A stretch of DNA of 6,049 nt from Deltaproteobacteria bacterium (GTDB taxonomy: Bacteria; Desulfobacterota; Desulfuromonadia; Desulfuromonadales; Geothermobacteraceae), in assembly GCA_003695205.1 (NCBI GenBank), contig RFIO01000049.1, forward strand, positions 1 to 6,049. The letters run 5' to 3'. Position numbers and translations under genes: made by a program. The notes beneath the pieces were generated by a model, which was given only the letters and a program-made list of their open reading frames with translations, was not told the DNA's origin and did no database searches. Every line of letters begins with the position of its first letter. Positions within the stretch are counted from its first letter, which is position 1. Below, piece after piece: positions 1 to 5,597 of this stretch.

Positions 1-282
1 AACCCCAAGGAGGAGTACAAGCGCGAGGCCTACCAGCTGTTTATGGACATGATGGGGCGCATCCGCCAGGAAGTGGTGCAGATGATCTTCCGGGTGCAGT
101 TGATGCGCGAAGAGGAGGTCGAGCGCATCGAGCAGGAGGAGCGCAAGCAGCGCCTCGCTCTCGGCCGCACCGGCGGCCCGGCCCAGCCGCGCCAGCCGGC
201 GGTCAACCCGGAGAAGATTGGCCGCAACGACCCCTGTCCCTGCGGCAGCGGCAAGAAATACAAGAAGTGCTGCGGCCAGTAG
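1..282 (+). CDS. secA: Protein translocase subunit SecA, C-terminal 93 residues (partial, 5' end outside window)
   Basis: SecA is the cytosolic ATPase motor that drives preproteins through SecYEG. Only the tail is present; the reading frame is open from base 1. The first ~50 residues are the end of the helical wing/scaffold region, with the family-typical stretch NPKEEYKREAYQLFMDMM. A charged helix (EEEVERIEQEERKQ) follows, then a Gly/Pro/Ala/Arg-rich flexible linker (about residues 55-73 of the fragment). The protein ends in the SEC-C zinc-binding motif NDPCPCGSGKKYKKCCGQ, with ligands Cys79, Cys81, Cys90 and Cys91 (CxC-x8-CC; E. coli has CH at the last pair). In known SecAs this motif binds SecB and phospholipid. 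The stop is TAG at 280-282. argJ starts 21 bases later with no terminator between, so read-through is likely. Confidence 0.97.
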   Translation, partial: NPKEEYKREAYQLFMDMMGRIRQEVVQMIFRVQLMREEEVERIEQEERKQRLALGRTGGPAQPRQPAVNPEKIGRNDPCPCGSGKKYKKCCGQ

Positions 283-303
283 TATCCGCAGCGGGAGACA
301 ATC

Positions 304-1488
304 GTGACCAGCAAGCAGATGTTCGTTCCGCGGGGCTTTCGTTTCGCAGCCGGTTCCGCGGCGATCAAAAAGGCAGGACGTGACGATATCGCCCTGATCG
401 TTGCCGACACTCCGGCGGCCGCGGCCGGGGTCTTCACCCGCAACCGGGTGGTGGCCGCGCCAGTGGTTGTCAGCGCGGAGCGGATCGCCAGCGGCCGCTG
501 CCAGGCGGTCGTGGTCAACAGCGGCAACGCCAATGCCTGTACCGGCGAGCAGGGCCTGAAGGATGCCCGGCGCATGGCGGCTCTCACTGCCGCGAGTTTG
601 GGCATCGACGAGGCGCTGGTGGCGGTTTCCTCCACTGGCGTGATCGGTCAGCCCCTGCCCATGGCGCGTATCGAGCCGACGATTCCGCAACTGGCCCCAA
701 AACTCTCTGAGGATGCCTGGCCGGCCGTTGCCGAGGCGATCCGGACCACCGACTCCTTTGCCAAGACGGCGTCCCGGCAGCAGGATGGCTATTCCATCCT
801 GGGGCTGGCCAAGGGCGCTGGCATGATCCACCCGAACATGGCGACCATGCTCGCTTTTGTGCTGACCGACGCCGCCGTCGAGCCGGGCCTGCTCGATACC
901 TGCCTGAGGCAGGCTGTCGACCGCAGCTTCAACGCCATTACCGTGGACGGGGATACCTCGACCAACGACATGGTGCTGCTGCTGGCCGGCGGTGCCAGTG
1001 GCCGCGCCATCAGTGAAGGGAGCGAAGAAGCCGGTCGTTTCGCTGAGGCGCTGCAGGAGGTGCTGCTGGAGCTGGCTCGCATGATCGTGCGCGATGGCGA
1101 AGGAGCGACCAAGCTGGTCGAGATCCAGGTCACCGGGGCCGCCAGCGAAGCCGATGCCCGCCTGGCCGCCCGGGCCATTGCCACCTCGAACCTGGTGAAG
1201 ACAGCTTTTTTCGGCCAGGATGCCAACTGGGGCCGGATCATTGCCGCAGCCGGCTACTCGGGCGCGGAGGTCGACCCCGGCCGGGTGCGCATCTGGTTCG
1301 ACGATGTTCTGCTGGCCGACAACGGCCTGTTCGTCGGCGGCGACAGCGAGGAGCGCGCCACCGAGGTGCTGCGCCGGGACGAATTCACTGTCCGGGTCGA
1401 CCTCGGCATGGGTACGGGCTCCTTCAGTTACCATACTTCCGACCTGACCTTTGATTACGTGCGCATCAACGCCGAATACCGTACCTGA
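304..1488 (+). CDS. argJ: Bifunctional glutamate N-acetyltransferase / amino-acid N-acetyltransferase ArgJ
   Basis: ArgJ transfers the acetyl group from N-acetylornithine to glutamate (cyclic arginine pathway); bifunctional forms also use acetyl-CoA. The 394-residue product has normal family length. Visible motifs are VNSGNANACTG (71-81), SSTGVIG (109-115; Thr111-Gly112 correspond to the oxyanion hole), KGAGMIHPNMATML (170-183) and ITVDGDTSTND. The precursor is known to cut itself before the Thr of ATML, here Thr181 (codon 844-846), giving alpha and beta chains; Thr181 becomes the nucleophile. The C-terminus RINAEYRT is typical. The start is GTG, chosen because GGGAGA lies at 294-299 just upstream and the N-terminus matches the family. 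Whether this enzyme is mono- or bifunctional cannot be read from sequence alone. It lies between secA and deoC, probably in one transcript. Confidence 0.96.
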   Translation: MTSKQMFVPRGFRFAAGSAAIKKAGRDDIALIVADTPAAAAGVFTRNRVVAAPVVVSAERIASGRCQAVVVNSGNANACTGEQGLKDARRMAALTAASLGIDEALVAVSSTGVIGQPLPMARIEPTIPQLAPKLSEDAWPAVAEAIRTTDSFAKTASRQQDGYSILGLAKGAGMIHPNMATMLAFVLTDAAVEPGLLDTCLRQAVDRSFNAITVDGDTSTNDMVLLLAGGASGRAISEGSEEAGRFAEALQEVLLELARMIVRDGEGATKLVEIQVTGAASEADARLAARAIATSNLVKTAFFGQDANWGRIIAAAGYSGAEVDPGRVRIWFDDVLLADNGLFVGGDSEERATEVLRRDEFTVRVDLGMGTGSFSYHTSDLTFDYVRINAEYRT

Positions 1489-1499
1489 TGGCCCCATGA
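1488..1499 (+). other. Three-codon ORF (Met-Ala-Pro-stop) bridging argJ and deoC
   Basis: ATG at 1488-1490 shares its A with the argJ stop TGA (1486-1488). The frame then reads GCC, CCA and stops at TGA 1497-1499, which overlaps the deoC ATG (1496-1498) as ATGA. The arrangement is directly visible; any role as a re-initiation relay is inference. No Shine-Dalgarno sequence is evident ahead of either ATG, which makes coupling to argJ translation plausible. It may equally be chance. Confidence 0.3.
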
Positions 1500-2179
1500 C
1501 ACCCGATCTGCCCGCCGTCGGGGGACCGGCGCCCCTGATCGACCATACCCTGTTGCGTCCCACGGCCCAAAAGGCCGAAATCGAGCGCCTGTGCGAAGAG
1601 GCGGTCGAGTACGGCTTCGCCTCGGTCTGCGTCCCGCCCTGTCATGTCAGGCTGGCGGCAGGGCGTCTGTACGGTTCCGGGGTAGCCTGCGGCACCGTGA
1701 TCGGTTTTCCTCTCGGTTACAGTTCGCCGCAAGTCAAACGCTTTGAGGCCGAACAGGCAGTCGGCGACGGCGCCGTCGAACTCGATATGGTCATCCGGCA
1801 GGACTTGGCCGCGCAAGCCAACTGGCAGGCGGTCGGAGACGAGATCGCTCTGCTGGTGCGCGCTGTGCCCGAGGCGAAGATCAAGGTGATTCTCGAATGC
1901 TGCCGGTTGACGCCTGATTCAATCACCGCCCTGGTGGATGTGGTGGCCGACAGTGGTGCCGCCTTCGTCAAGACCTCGACCGGATTTGCCGAAAAAGGGG
2001 CCGATGCCGGGCAGGTGCGACTGATGGCTCAGACCGCCCGGGGGCGGGTAGGCGTCAAGGCGGCTGGTGGTATCCGCACCCTGGATGATCTTGGCGTCAT
2101 GGTTGCGGCCGGAGCGACGCGTATCGGCACCTCCGCCGGGGTGGCCATCATGCGGCAATGGCTGGAGCGGCAGGCGTGA
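1496..2179 (+). CDS. deoC: Deoxyribose-phosphate aldolase DeoC
   Basis: DeoC is a cytosolic class I aldolase that splits 2-deoxyribose-5-phosphate into acetaldehyde and glyceraldehyde-3-phosphate. The 227-residue product is a TIM barrel of normal length. Family motifs are LIDHTLLRPTA (14-24), FASVCVPP (41-48), TVIGFPLG (67-74), ELDMVI (95-100), FVKTSTGF (157-164), GVKAAGGIRT (186-195) and GATRIGTSAGVAIM. By family alignment the catalytic residues are Lys159 (Schiff base), Asp97 and Lys188 (proton relay); all are present. The start is ATG 1496; an in-frame TTG at 1451 lies inside argJ and would add 15 residues unlike the family. No good ribosome binding site is visible, so translation may be coupled to argJ, whose stop is 7 bases upstream. 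Its GTGA end overlaps the preferred deoB start. Confidence 0.95.
   Translation: MTPDLPAVGGPAPLIDHTLLRPTAQKAEIERLCEEAVEYGFASVCVPPCHVRLAAGRLYGSGVACGTVIGFPLGYSSPQVKRFEAEQAVGDGAVELDMVIRQDLAAQANWQAVGDEIALLVRAVPEAKIKVILECCRLTPDSITALVDVVADSGAAFVKTSTGFAEKGADAGQVRLMAQTARGRVGVKAAGGIRTLDDLGVMVAAGATRIGTSAGVAIMRQWLERQA
2164..2167 (+). promoter_or_regulatory. Ribosome binding site (GGAG) that selects the deoB GTG start
   Basis: GGAG inside the last codons of deoC lies 8 bases ahead of GTG 2176. The competing in-frame ATG at 2158 has no such sequence upstream. This, plus the family N-terminus (a few residues before the LIVLDGVGIG strand), favours GTG 2176. Confidence 0.55.
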
Positions 2180-3354
2180 ATCCGTTTCGACGCGTCCTTC
2201 TGATCGTACTCGATGGCGTCGGCATCGGCGGCATGCCCGACGCCGCGTCCTATGGCGATGCTGATGCCGCGACCCTGCAACACGTCGCCGAGGCTGTCGG
2301 CGGTCTGAATCTGCCGCATCTCGACAGCCTTGGACTCTTTCGTGTCGCTCCTTATGCTGGCGGCAACCCTGAGGCCCCGGTGCGCGGCGCCTATGGCCGC
2401 ATGCGCGAGCAGGCGCGCGGCAAGGACTCGACCGCCGGGCACTGGGAACTGATGGGGGTGACCCTCGACCAGCCGCTGCCAACCTTCCCTCAGGGCTTTC
2501 CCGACGAAGTTATCCGGGATTTCGAAACCGCCATCGGTGTCAGGGTTCTTGGCAATGTCGCCGCCAGCGGCACCGAGATCATCCAGACCTTCGGTCCGGA
2601 GCACCTGCGGACGGGCCGCCCGATCGTCTATACCTCCGTCGACTCGGTGTTTCAGGTGGCGGCGCATGTGGACAAGGTGCCGCTGGATCGGCTTTATAGT
2701 TGGTGCCGAACCGCGCGGGAATTGCTCAATCCCCTGCGTGTCGGCCGGGTTATCGCCCGCCCATTTTCCGGCTCGGAGGCGGAGGGGTTCGCGCGCGTCG
2801 CCGGACGTCACGACTATTCGCTGCCGCCAGTGGGAACCACCGTGCTCGATCGCCTGACAGCTGCCGGCGTGGAGGTCCAGGCCATCGGAAAGATCTGTGA
2901 CCTGTACGGCGGCCGCGGCCTGACCCGCCAGCAGCCGACGACTGACAACGACGAGGGAATGGATGCCATCCTGGCGGCCCTGGGCCGTCAGGACAGCGGA
3001 TTGATCTTTGCCAACCTGGTCGATTTCGACATGCTCTGGGGGCACCGGCTTGACAGTGTCGGCTTCGCCCGGGGACTGACCCGTTTCGACGACTGGCTGG
3101 GACGGCTTCAGTCCCATCTTGAGGATGACGACCTGCTGCTGATAACCGCCGACCACGGCTGTGATCCCACGACGCCCGGAACCGATCACACGCGCGAGCG
3201 GGTCCCCCTGCTGGCATGGCACGCCGGGATGTCTGCCGGAATTGATCTGGGTGAGCGTGAAAGTTTCGCTGATGTCGGCGCCACCGTGGCCGACAATTTC
3301 GGCGTAGGCAAGGAGCCGGGTCGTTCTTTTCTTGACCAGCTGGCGGCAGGCTGA
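2176..3354 (+). CDS. deoB: Phosphopentomutase DeoB
   Basis: DeoB is a cytosolic two-manganese mutase of the alkaline phosphatase superfamily that interconverts (deoxy)ribose-1-phosphate and (deoxy)ribose-5-phosphate. The 392-residue product has the usual length. Metal and catalytic residues, assigned by motif correspondence with Bacillus DeoB, are Asp13 (LIVLDGVGIGG), the phosphorylated Thr86 (KDSTAGHWE), Asp285 and His290 (VDFDMLWGH), Asp326-His327 (ADHG) and His338 (GTDHTRERVP); none is missing. The cap-domain motif DYSLPPVGTTVLDRL is at 213-227. The GTG start at 2176 overlaps the deoC stop (GTGA); an ATG at 2158 would add six residues. With deoC it forms the end of deoxynucleoside catabolism; no nucleoside phosphorylase is seen here. 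Its stop is 6 bases from the end of the convergent PilZ gene. Confidence 0.96.
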   Translation: MNPFRRVLLIVLDGVGIGGMPDAASYGDADAATLQHVAEAVGGLNLPHLDSLGLFRVAPYAGGNPEAPVRGAYGRMREQARGKDSTAGHWELMGVTLDQPLPTFPQGFPDEVIRDFETAIGVRVLGNVAASGTEIIQTFGPEHLRTGRPIVYTSVDSVFQVAAHVDKVPLDRLYSWCRTARELLNPLRVGRVIARPFSGSEAEGFARVAGRHDYSLPPVGTTVLDRLTAAGVEVQAIGKICDLYGGRGLTRQQPTTDNDEGMDAILAALGRQDSGLIFANLVDFDMLWGHRLDSVGFARGLTRFDDWLGRLQSHLEDDDLLLITADHGCDPTTPGTDHTRERVPLLAWHAGMSAGIDLGERESFADVGATVADNFGVGKEPGRSFLDQLAAG

Positions 3355-3370
3355 CCCTGGTCAGGCCTGC
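3346..3370. repeat. Imperfect inverted repeat containing both convergent stop codons
   Basis: GCAGG-CTGACC (3346-3356) pairs with GGTCAG-G-CCTGC (3359-3370), with one bulged G and a very short centre. The deoB stop TGA (3352-3354) and the PilZ-gene stop (TCA on +, 3361-3363) occupy symmetric positions. There is no T-run on either side, so it is not a canonical intrinsic terminator, but it is the only hairpin between the two converging genes. A 5-bp stem with a 4-base loop plus outer pairs across the bulge is the likely RNA form. Confidence 0.45.
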
Positions 3371-4149
3371 TGCAGGTTTGGCAGGCCGGCCCGGAAGGGC
3401 TCGGCCGTGTGCAGGCTCAGGCGGGAAAGGTCGATTTCGATGTGGCCGTGCTTGTCGTCCAGCTCTTCCAGCAGGGCGCGTTCCAGAAAGGCTTCCAGTT
3501 CACATCGCTCCTGGTCGCCCAGGTCGGTGAATTCCAGCCCGACTCCCTGCTGATAGCCGTTCTCCGGTGATGGCTCGACAACGTAGAGGACTTCGGCGCC
3601 CAGTTCCAGCTCGCGTTTCATGCCGAGAAGGGGCAGAACCAGCCTGAACCGCTCGCCTCGACTGATCTTCAGTGACGTCTTGAGAAACAGACCCTGGGCG
3701 CTGATGCTGAGGACCTCGACCAGGGAGGTGGTTTCGGGCCGGACCACCATGCCCGGAACCCGCATGGCAATGCGGAAGTTGGTTCGCGGCTTTTCTTCGA
3801 GATATTTCTGCATGACCCGGTACAGCTCAAAGACATCGACCGGGACCTTGAGTCCGACCGTTTCGACGGCCGTTCCTCGCGCGGGGTCTTCTTCGATGCA
3901 GACGAGATTGTGGCCGCTTCGGCCGGCGGCCTTGCGGGCGCAGTTGGCGATGTCGCTCGATTGCAGCAGGTCATTGCCGACCATCACGAGATCGGGTTTC
4001 CAATCCTCGGCATGGTTGCGGAATGCGTCCCGGCGATGGGTTGCGAATACCCGGTAGCCCCAGTGACGCAGAATCAACTCCAGGGTGGTCAGCAGTTCCT
4101 GCTGTTTAAGGTAGAGCAGCACTTTCTTCATCGAGCGGGCATCAGACAT
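3361..4149 (-). CDS. PilZ-domain protein with a degenerate receiver-like N-terminal domain
   Basis: The product has 262 residues and no signal peptide or membrane segment, so it is probably cytosolic. Residues ~7-118 resemble a response-regulator receiver: a hydrophobic first strand (KKVLLYL), KPDLVMV (51-57) as the third strand, and LKVPVDVFELYRVMQKYL (100-117) like the KP-loop and last helix. The position expected for the phosphorylated Asp is Gly58/Asn59, and the first strand lacks the acidic pair, so phosphorylation is unlikely. Residues ~121-225 look like PilZ, the cyclic-di-GMP-binding fold: RTNFR (122-126) fits RxxxR, while SISAQG (148-153) has Ser where D/NxSxxG has Asp/Asn, so ligand binding is uncertain. 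About 35 residues of unassigned charged tail follow. The start is ATG 4149; Met7 (4131) is also possible, and neither has a clear Shine-Dalgarno sequence. Exact function unknown; control of motility or surface traits is only a family-level guess. Confidence 0.85.
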   Translation of the reverse strand: MSDARSMKKVLLYLKQQELLTTLELILRHWGYRVFATHRRDAFRNHAEDWKPDLVMVGNDLLQSSDIANCARKAAGRSGHNLVCIEEDPARGTAVETVGLKVPVDVFELYRVMQKYLEEKPRTNFRIAMRVPGMVVRPETTSLVEVLSISAQGLFLKTSLKISRGERFRLVLPLLGMKRELELGAEVLYVVEPSPENGYQQGVGLEFTDLGDQERCELEAFLERALLEELDDKHGHIEIDLSRLSLHTAEPFRAGLPNLQQA

Positions 4150-4156
4150 GAGTCAA

Positions 4157-4185
4157 ATTTAAGGGCTGTTGGTCGCACAAGGCAA
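4157..4185 (-). promoter_or_regulatory. Weak candidate sigma-70 promoter for the PilZ gene
   Basis: Read on the minus strand, TTGCCT (4185-4180), a 17-base spacer and TTAAAT (4162-4157) match the -35/-10 consensus at 4 of 6 positions each. Transcription would begin near 4150, which would make ATG 4149 almost leaderless or favour the Met7 start at 4131. This is a pattern match only. Confidence 0.22.
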
Positions 4186-4286
4186 GAAAATCTTTCCCGG
4201 GTCATGCAAAAAGGGGTTTCATTGGTTAGAATGGCAAACGTTGCGGCATGCGACCGAAAGACCGACAGCCAACAAGGAGATGACAG

Positions 4287-4673
4287 ATGAGATCAGGTTT
4301 GCTTGTGCTTGTAGCTTTTCTGCTTTGCCTGCCCGCGATCAGCTGGGCCATGGAGGTGGAGGAGCTGAGTCTTGCGCGCGGCATCGAACAGCGCCAGCCC
4401 GTTGACGTACTGGAGGTGGTTCCGGCCGATATCGGCCGTCTCTACTGTTTTACCAGGGTCACCGGGGCCCAGGAGGATACCCGGATCGCCCATGTCTGGT
4501 ACTGGCAGGAGCGGGAAATGGCCAGGGTCGAGTTGCCCGTACGCAGCGGCAACTGGCGAACCTGGTCATCCAAGCGTATTCTGCCCGAATGGACCGGTGA
4601 CTGGCGTCTGGTGGTCGAGGACGCGAGTGGCCAGCCCCTGGCCGAGATGTCCTTCCGTGTCGAATCTCTCTGA
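4287..4673 (+). CDS. Secreted/periplasmic DUF2914-domain protein
   Basis: The 128-residue product begins with a Sec signal peptide: MRSG, a hydrophobic core LLVLVAFLLCLPAI, and a probable cleavage after SWA (residue 21). The mature part is one DUF2914 domain, recognised by the sequence GRLYCFTRVTGA, then HVWYWQEREMARVELPV and WRTWSSKRILPEWTGDWRL, ending in a short strand (MSFRV). The domain is widespread in Proteobacteria and has no established function; it looks like a small all-beta fold rich in aromatic residues. The start is supported by AAGGAG at 4274-4279, 7 bases upstream. It diverges from the PilZ gene across 137 bases that contain no convincing plus-strand promoter: a TAGAAT at 4227-4232 lacks a matching -35. 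Its last 17 bases overlap the next ORF. It is probably periplasmic, with no visible anchor. Confidence 0.85.
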   Translation: MRSGLLVLVAFLLCLPAISWAMEVEELSLARGIEQRQPVDVLEVVPADIGRLYCFTRVTGAQEDTRIAHVWYWQEREMARVELPVRSGNWRTWSSKRILPEWTGDWRLVVEDASGQPLAEMSFRVESL

Positions 4674-4935
4674 GGAAACGGTCTTCGGCACCGAGGACAT
4701 CCTGGCGCTGGAGGTGGCCGTTCCTGATGGCCATCGGCACCTGCGGGCCAGGCTGACCCTCGCTGACGGGCGCACGCTGGTTTTCCAGGAGGCGACCCTG
4801 GCGGCGCTGGCCCGGGCGTGGGTGACCGTCAAGTCTGATCCGCTGCGCGGCTCAGTTCGTCTGGTCGGCAGACAGGTTGAGGCGCCTGAGTTAAAGCAGG
4901 GCTATGCCCGCTGGCAGTTGCTGCCGGAGGAATGA
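4657..4935 (+). CDS. Small unrecognised protein (92 residues), overlapping the DUF2914 gene
   Basis: I do not recognise this family. The frame uses GC-rich third positions like its neighbours, and it fills the space up to a strong terminator, so I consider it a real gene. The only in-frame start near the DUF2914 stop is GTG 4657, which overlaps that gene by 17 bases; a weak GAG at 4644-4646 is the only ribosome-binding hint, so coupling to the upstream gene is likely. The product has no signal peptide or membrane segment. Alternating hydrophobic residues (ILALEVAVP, LRARLTLADG, RTLVFQE, AWVTVKS, GSVRLVGRQV) suggest a small beta-rich domain with one short helix (ATLAALARAW), ending WQLLPEE. 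It could also be a domain once fused to DUF2914 and split by a frameshift, but the DUF2914 domain appears complete without it. Confidence 0.6.
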   Translation: MSNLSEETVFGTEDILALEVAVPDGHRHLRARLTLADGRTLVFQEATLAALARAWVTVKSDPLRGSVRLVGRQVEAPELKQGYARWQLLPEE

Positions 4936-4955
4936 GGGCCCTGTCCGGAAAACAG

Positions 4956-4994
4956 GAAAGCCCGCGTGGCTGCAGGCCGCGCGGGCTTTCTTTC
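4956..4994. terminator. Strong bidirectional intrinsic terminator between convergent genes
   Basis: GAAAGCCCGCGTGGC (4956-4970) pairs with GCCGCGCGGGCTTTC (4976-4990) as a 15-bp stem with one G-U pair and a 5-base loop TGCAG. On the + strand it runs into a T-rich tail (CTTTCTTTCTG); on the - strand it is followed by CTGTTTTCC. It lies 20 bases after the 92-residue ORF and 24 bases before the end of mucR, so it can end transcripts from both sides. Confidence 0.88.
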
Positions 4995-5014
4995 TGTCTG
5001 CCGGTTGTACGTTG

Positions 5015-5452
5015 TTACTTTTTGGCCTTCTTGCGGCCGCCTTTCCTGGCCGCGCGGGCCTTGGCGAGATTGTCGGCGAGGCCCGCGTCGATAGCCATCT
5101 GGCGGCGGGTTTCCGAGTAGCTGCGGGCCGCCAGCGGCTGGGAGCTGGGGATGTCGAACTGCTTGCGGTAGTCCGAAGGGGTCATCTCATGCTTGGTGCG
5201 AAGGTGGCGGGACAGGGTTTTCATGCCTTCGCCACAGATCATGCAGTAGACCTTGTCTTTACCAAAGGCCTTTTTGCGGCTGACAACAGGACCAGCTTCA
5301 GCCGCTTCGCCCGCTACATCCTGATCCTGTGACAGACCCTGGAGCGCCTTGTAGATTTCCGAAAGGGACGTGATCATTTCTTCCGTCGACATGGAACGCG
5401 AAGTCGCCTGGGCTTCCACAAGATCCTTGGCCATTTGAAGCAGTTCTGACAT
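5015..5452 (-). CDS. Ros/MucR-family zinc-finger transcriptional regulator
   Basis: MucR/Ros proteins bind AT-rich DNA and, in alphaproteobacteria, repress surface polysaccharide, virulence and cell-cycle genes, often acting like H-NS. This 145-residue product has the usual length. Residues 1-40 form a predicted helical N-terminus with the hydrophobic spacing seen in the oligomerisation part of the family. Residues 41-60 look like a linker. The zinc finger is Cys70-x2-Cys73-x9-His83-x4-His88, the same spacing as Agrobacterium Ros, followed by the family signature MTPSDYRKQFDIP (90-102) and a basic block around SYSETRRQMA. The C-terminus is very rich in Lys/Arg/Ala (KARAARKGGRKKAKK), probably an extra DNA contact. 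The start is supported by AAGGAG (complement of 5459-5464), 6 bases upstream. It diverges from the dGTPase gene over an AT-rich region, which fits autoregulation (inference). Targets are unknown. Confidence 0.92.
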   Translation of the reverse strand: MSELLQMAKDLVEAQATSRSMSTEEMITSLSEIYKALQGLSQDQDVAGEAAEAGPVVSRKKAFGKDKVYCMICGEGMKTLSRHLRTKHEMTPSDYRKQFDIPSSQPLAARSYSETRRQMAIDAGLADNLAKARAARKGGRKKAKK

Positions 5453-5481
5453 GGGGTTCTCCTTTTGCTTTGATTGACAGT

Positions 5482-5516
5482 TGTTTTTCGAAACACTTCT
5501 GGAGCTGTTTCAACAG
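5482..5516. repeat. Two short dyads (TGTT..AACA type) in the mucR leader
   Basis: TGTTT-TTCG-AAACA (5482-5495) and CTGTT-TC-AACAG (5505-5516) are both perfect inverted repeats sharing a TGTT/AACA core. Their centres are 22 bases apart, about two helical turns. The second extends imperfectly to GGAG at its left and TCC at its right. They could be operator half-sites or small leader hairpins; the first would form a UUCG-loop hairpin in + RNA. No regulator can be named. Confidence 0.35.
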
Positions 5517-5533
5517 TCCCGGACATAAAAAAA

Positions 5534-5561
5534 TTGACCAATTGCCAGCAAAAGATAATAT
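5534..5561 (+). promoter_or_regulatory. Candidate sigma-70 promoter for the dGTPase-like gene
   Basis: TTGACC (5534-5539), a 16-base spacer and TAATAT (5556-5561) give 5 of 6 and 4 of 6 matches to the consensus. Transcription would start near 5568, giving a leader of about 30 bases to ATG 5598. It overlaps the divergent candidate mucR promoter. Confidence 0.42.
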
Positions 5562-5580
5562 TGAATCCATGTCTTGGCAA
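5552..5580 (-). promoter_or_regulatory. Candidate sigma-70 promoter for mucR
   Basis: On the minus strand, TTGCCA (5580-5575), a 17-base spacer and TATCTT (5557-5552) match 5 of 6 and 4 of 6 consensus positions. The start point would be near 5545, giving a leader of about 90 bases that includes the two dyads at 5482-5516. The -10 box overlaps that of the divergent promoter, so simultaneous use is unlikely. Confidence 0.33.
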
Positions 5581-5597
5581 GAGCAGACCGAAAAAAA

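Noticed and set aside
283..303. Possible terminator or promoter between secA and argJ
   Set aside because: The 21 bases contain no hairpin and no -10/-35 pair; only the argJ ribosome binding site is visible.
30..635. Long minus-strand open frame opposite secA/argJ (201 residues)
   Set aside because: It is a shadow of the GC-rich argJ and secA codons, low-complexity Arg/Ser/Ala-rich, and conflicts with two certain genes.
1451..1495. Upstream TTG start for deoC
   Set aside because: It lies inside argJ, would add 15 residues not typical of DeoC, and has no ribosome binding site.
2158..2175. ATG 2158 as the deoB start
   Set aside because: It lacks a ribosome binding site; GTG 2176 has GGAG 8 bases upstream and gives the usual short N-terminus before the first strand. 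It cannot be fully excluded.
2029..3222. 397-residue minus-strand open frame opposite deoC/deoB
   Set aside because: The opposite strand encodes DeoC and DeoB with every catalytic motif; the antisense frame shows no recognisable domain and is a codon-bias artefact.
4227..4232. TAGAAT as a -10 box for the DUF2914 gene
   Set aside because: No acceptable -35 sequence lies 16-18 bases upstream (the region reads around ATGCAA), so it is not listed as a promoter.
4232..4244. Sigma-54-like promoter: TGGCA followed by TTGC upstream of the DUF2914 gene
   Set aside because: The gap between the GG and GC elements is 8 bases rather than the required 10, so it does not fit the -24/-12 rule.
4904..5332. 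142-residue plus-strand open frame with a hydrophobic stretch, opposite mucR
   Set aside because: It starts inside the 92-residue ORF, crosses the terminator and is antisense to the well-supported MucR gene; the hydrophobic run comes from the hairpin sequence.
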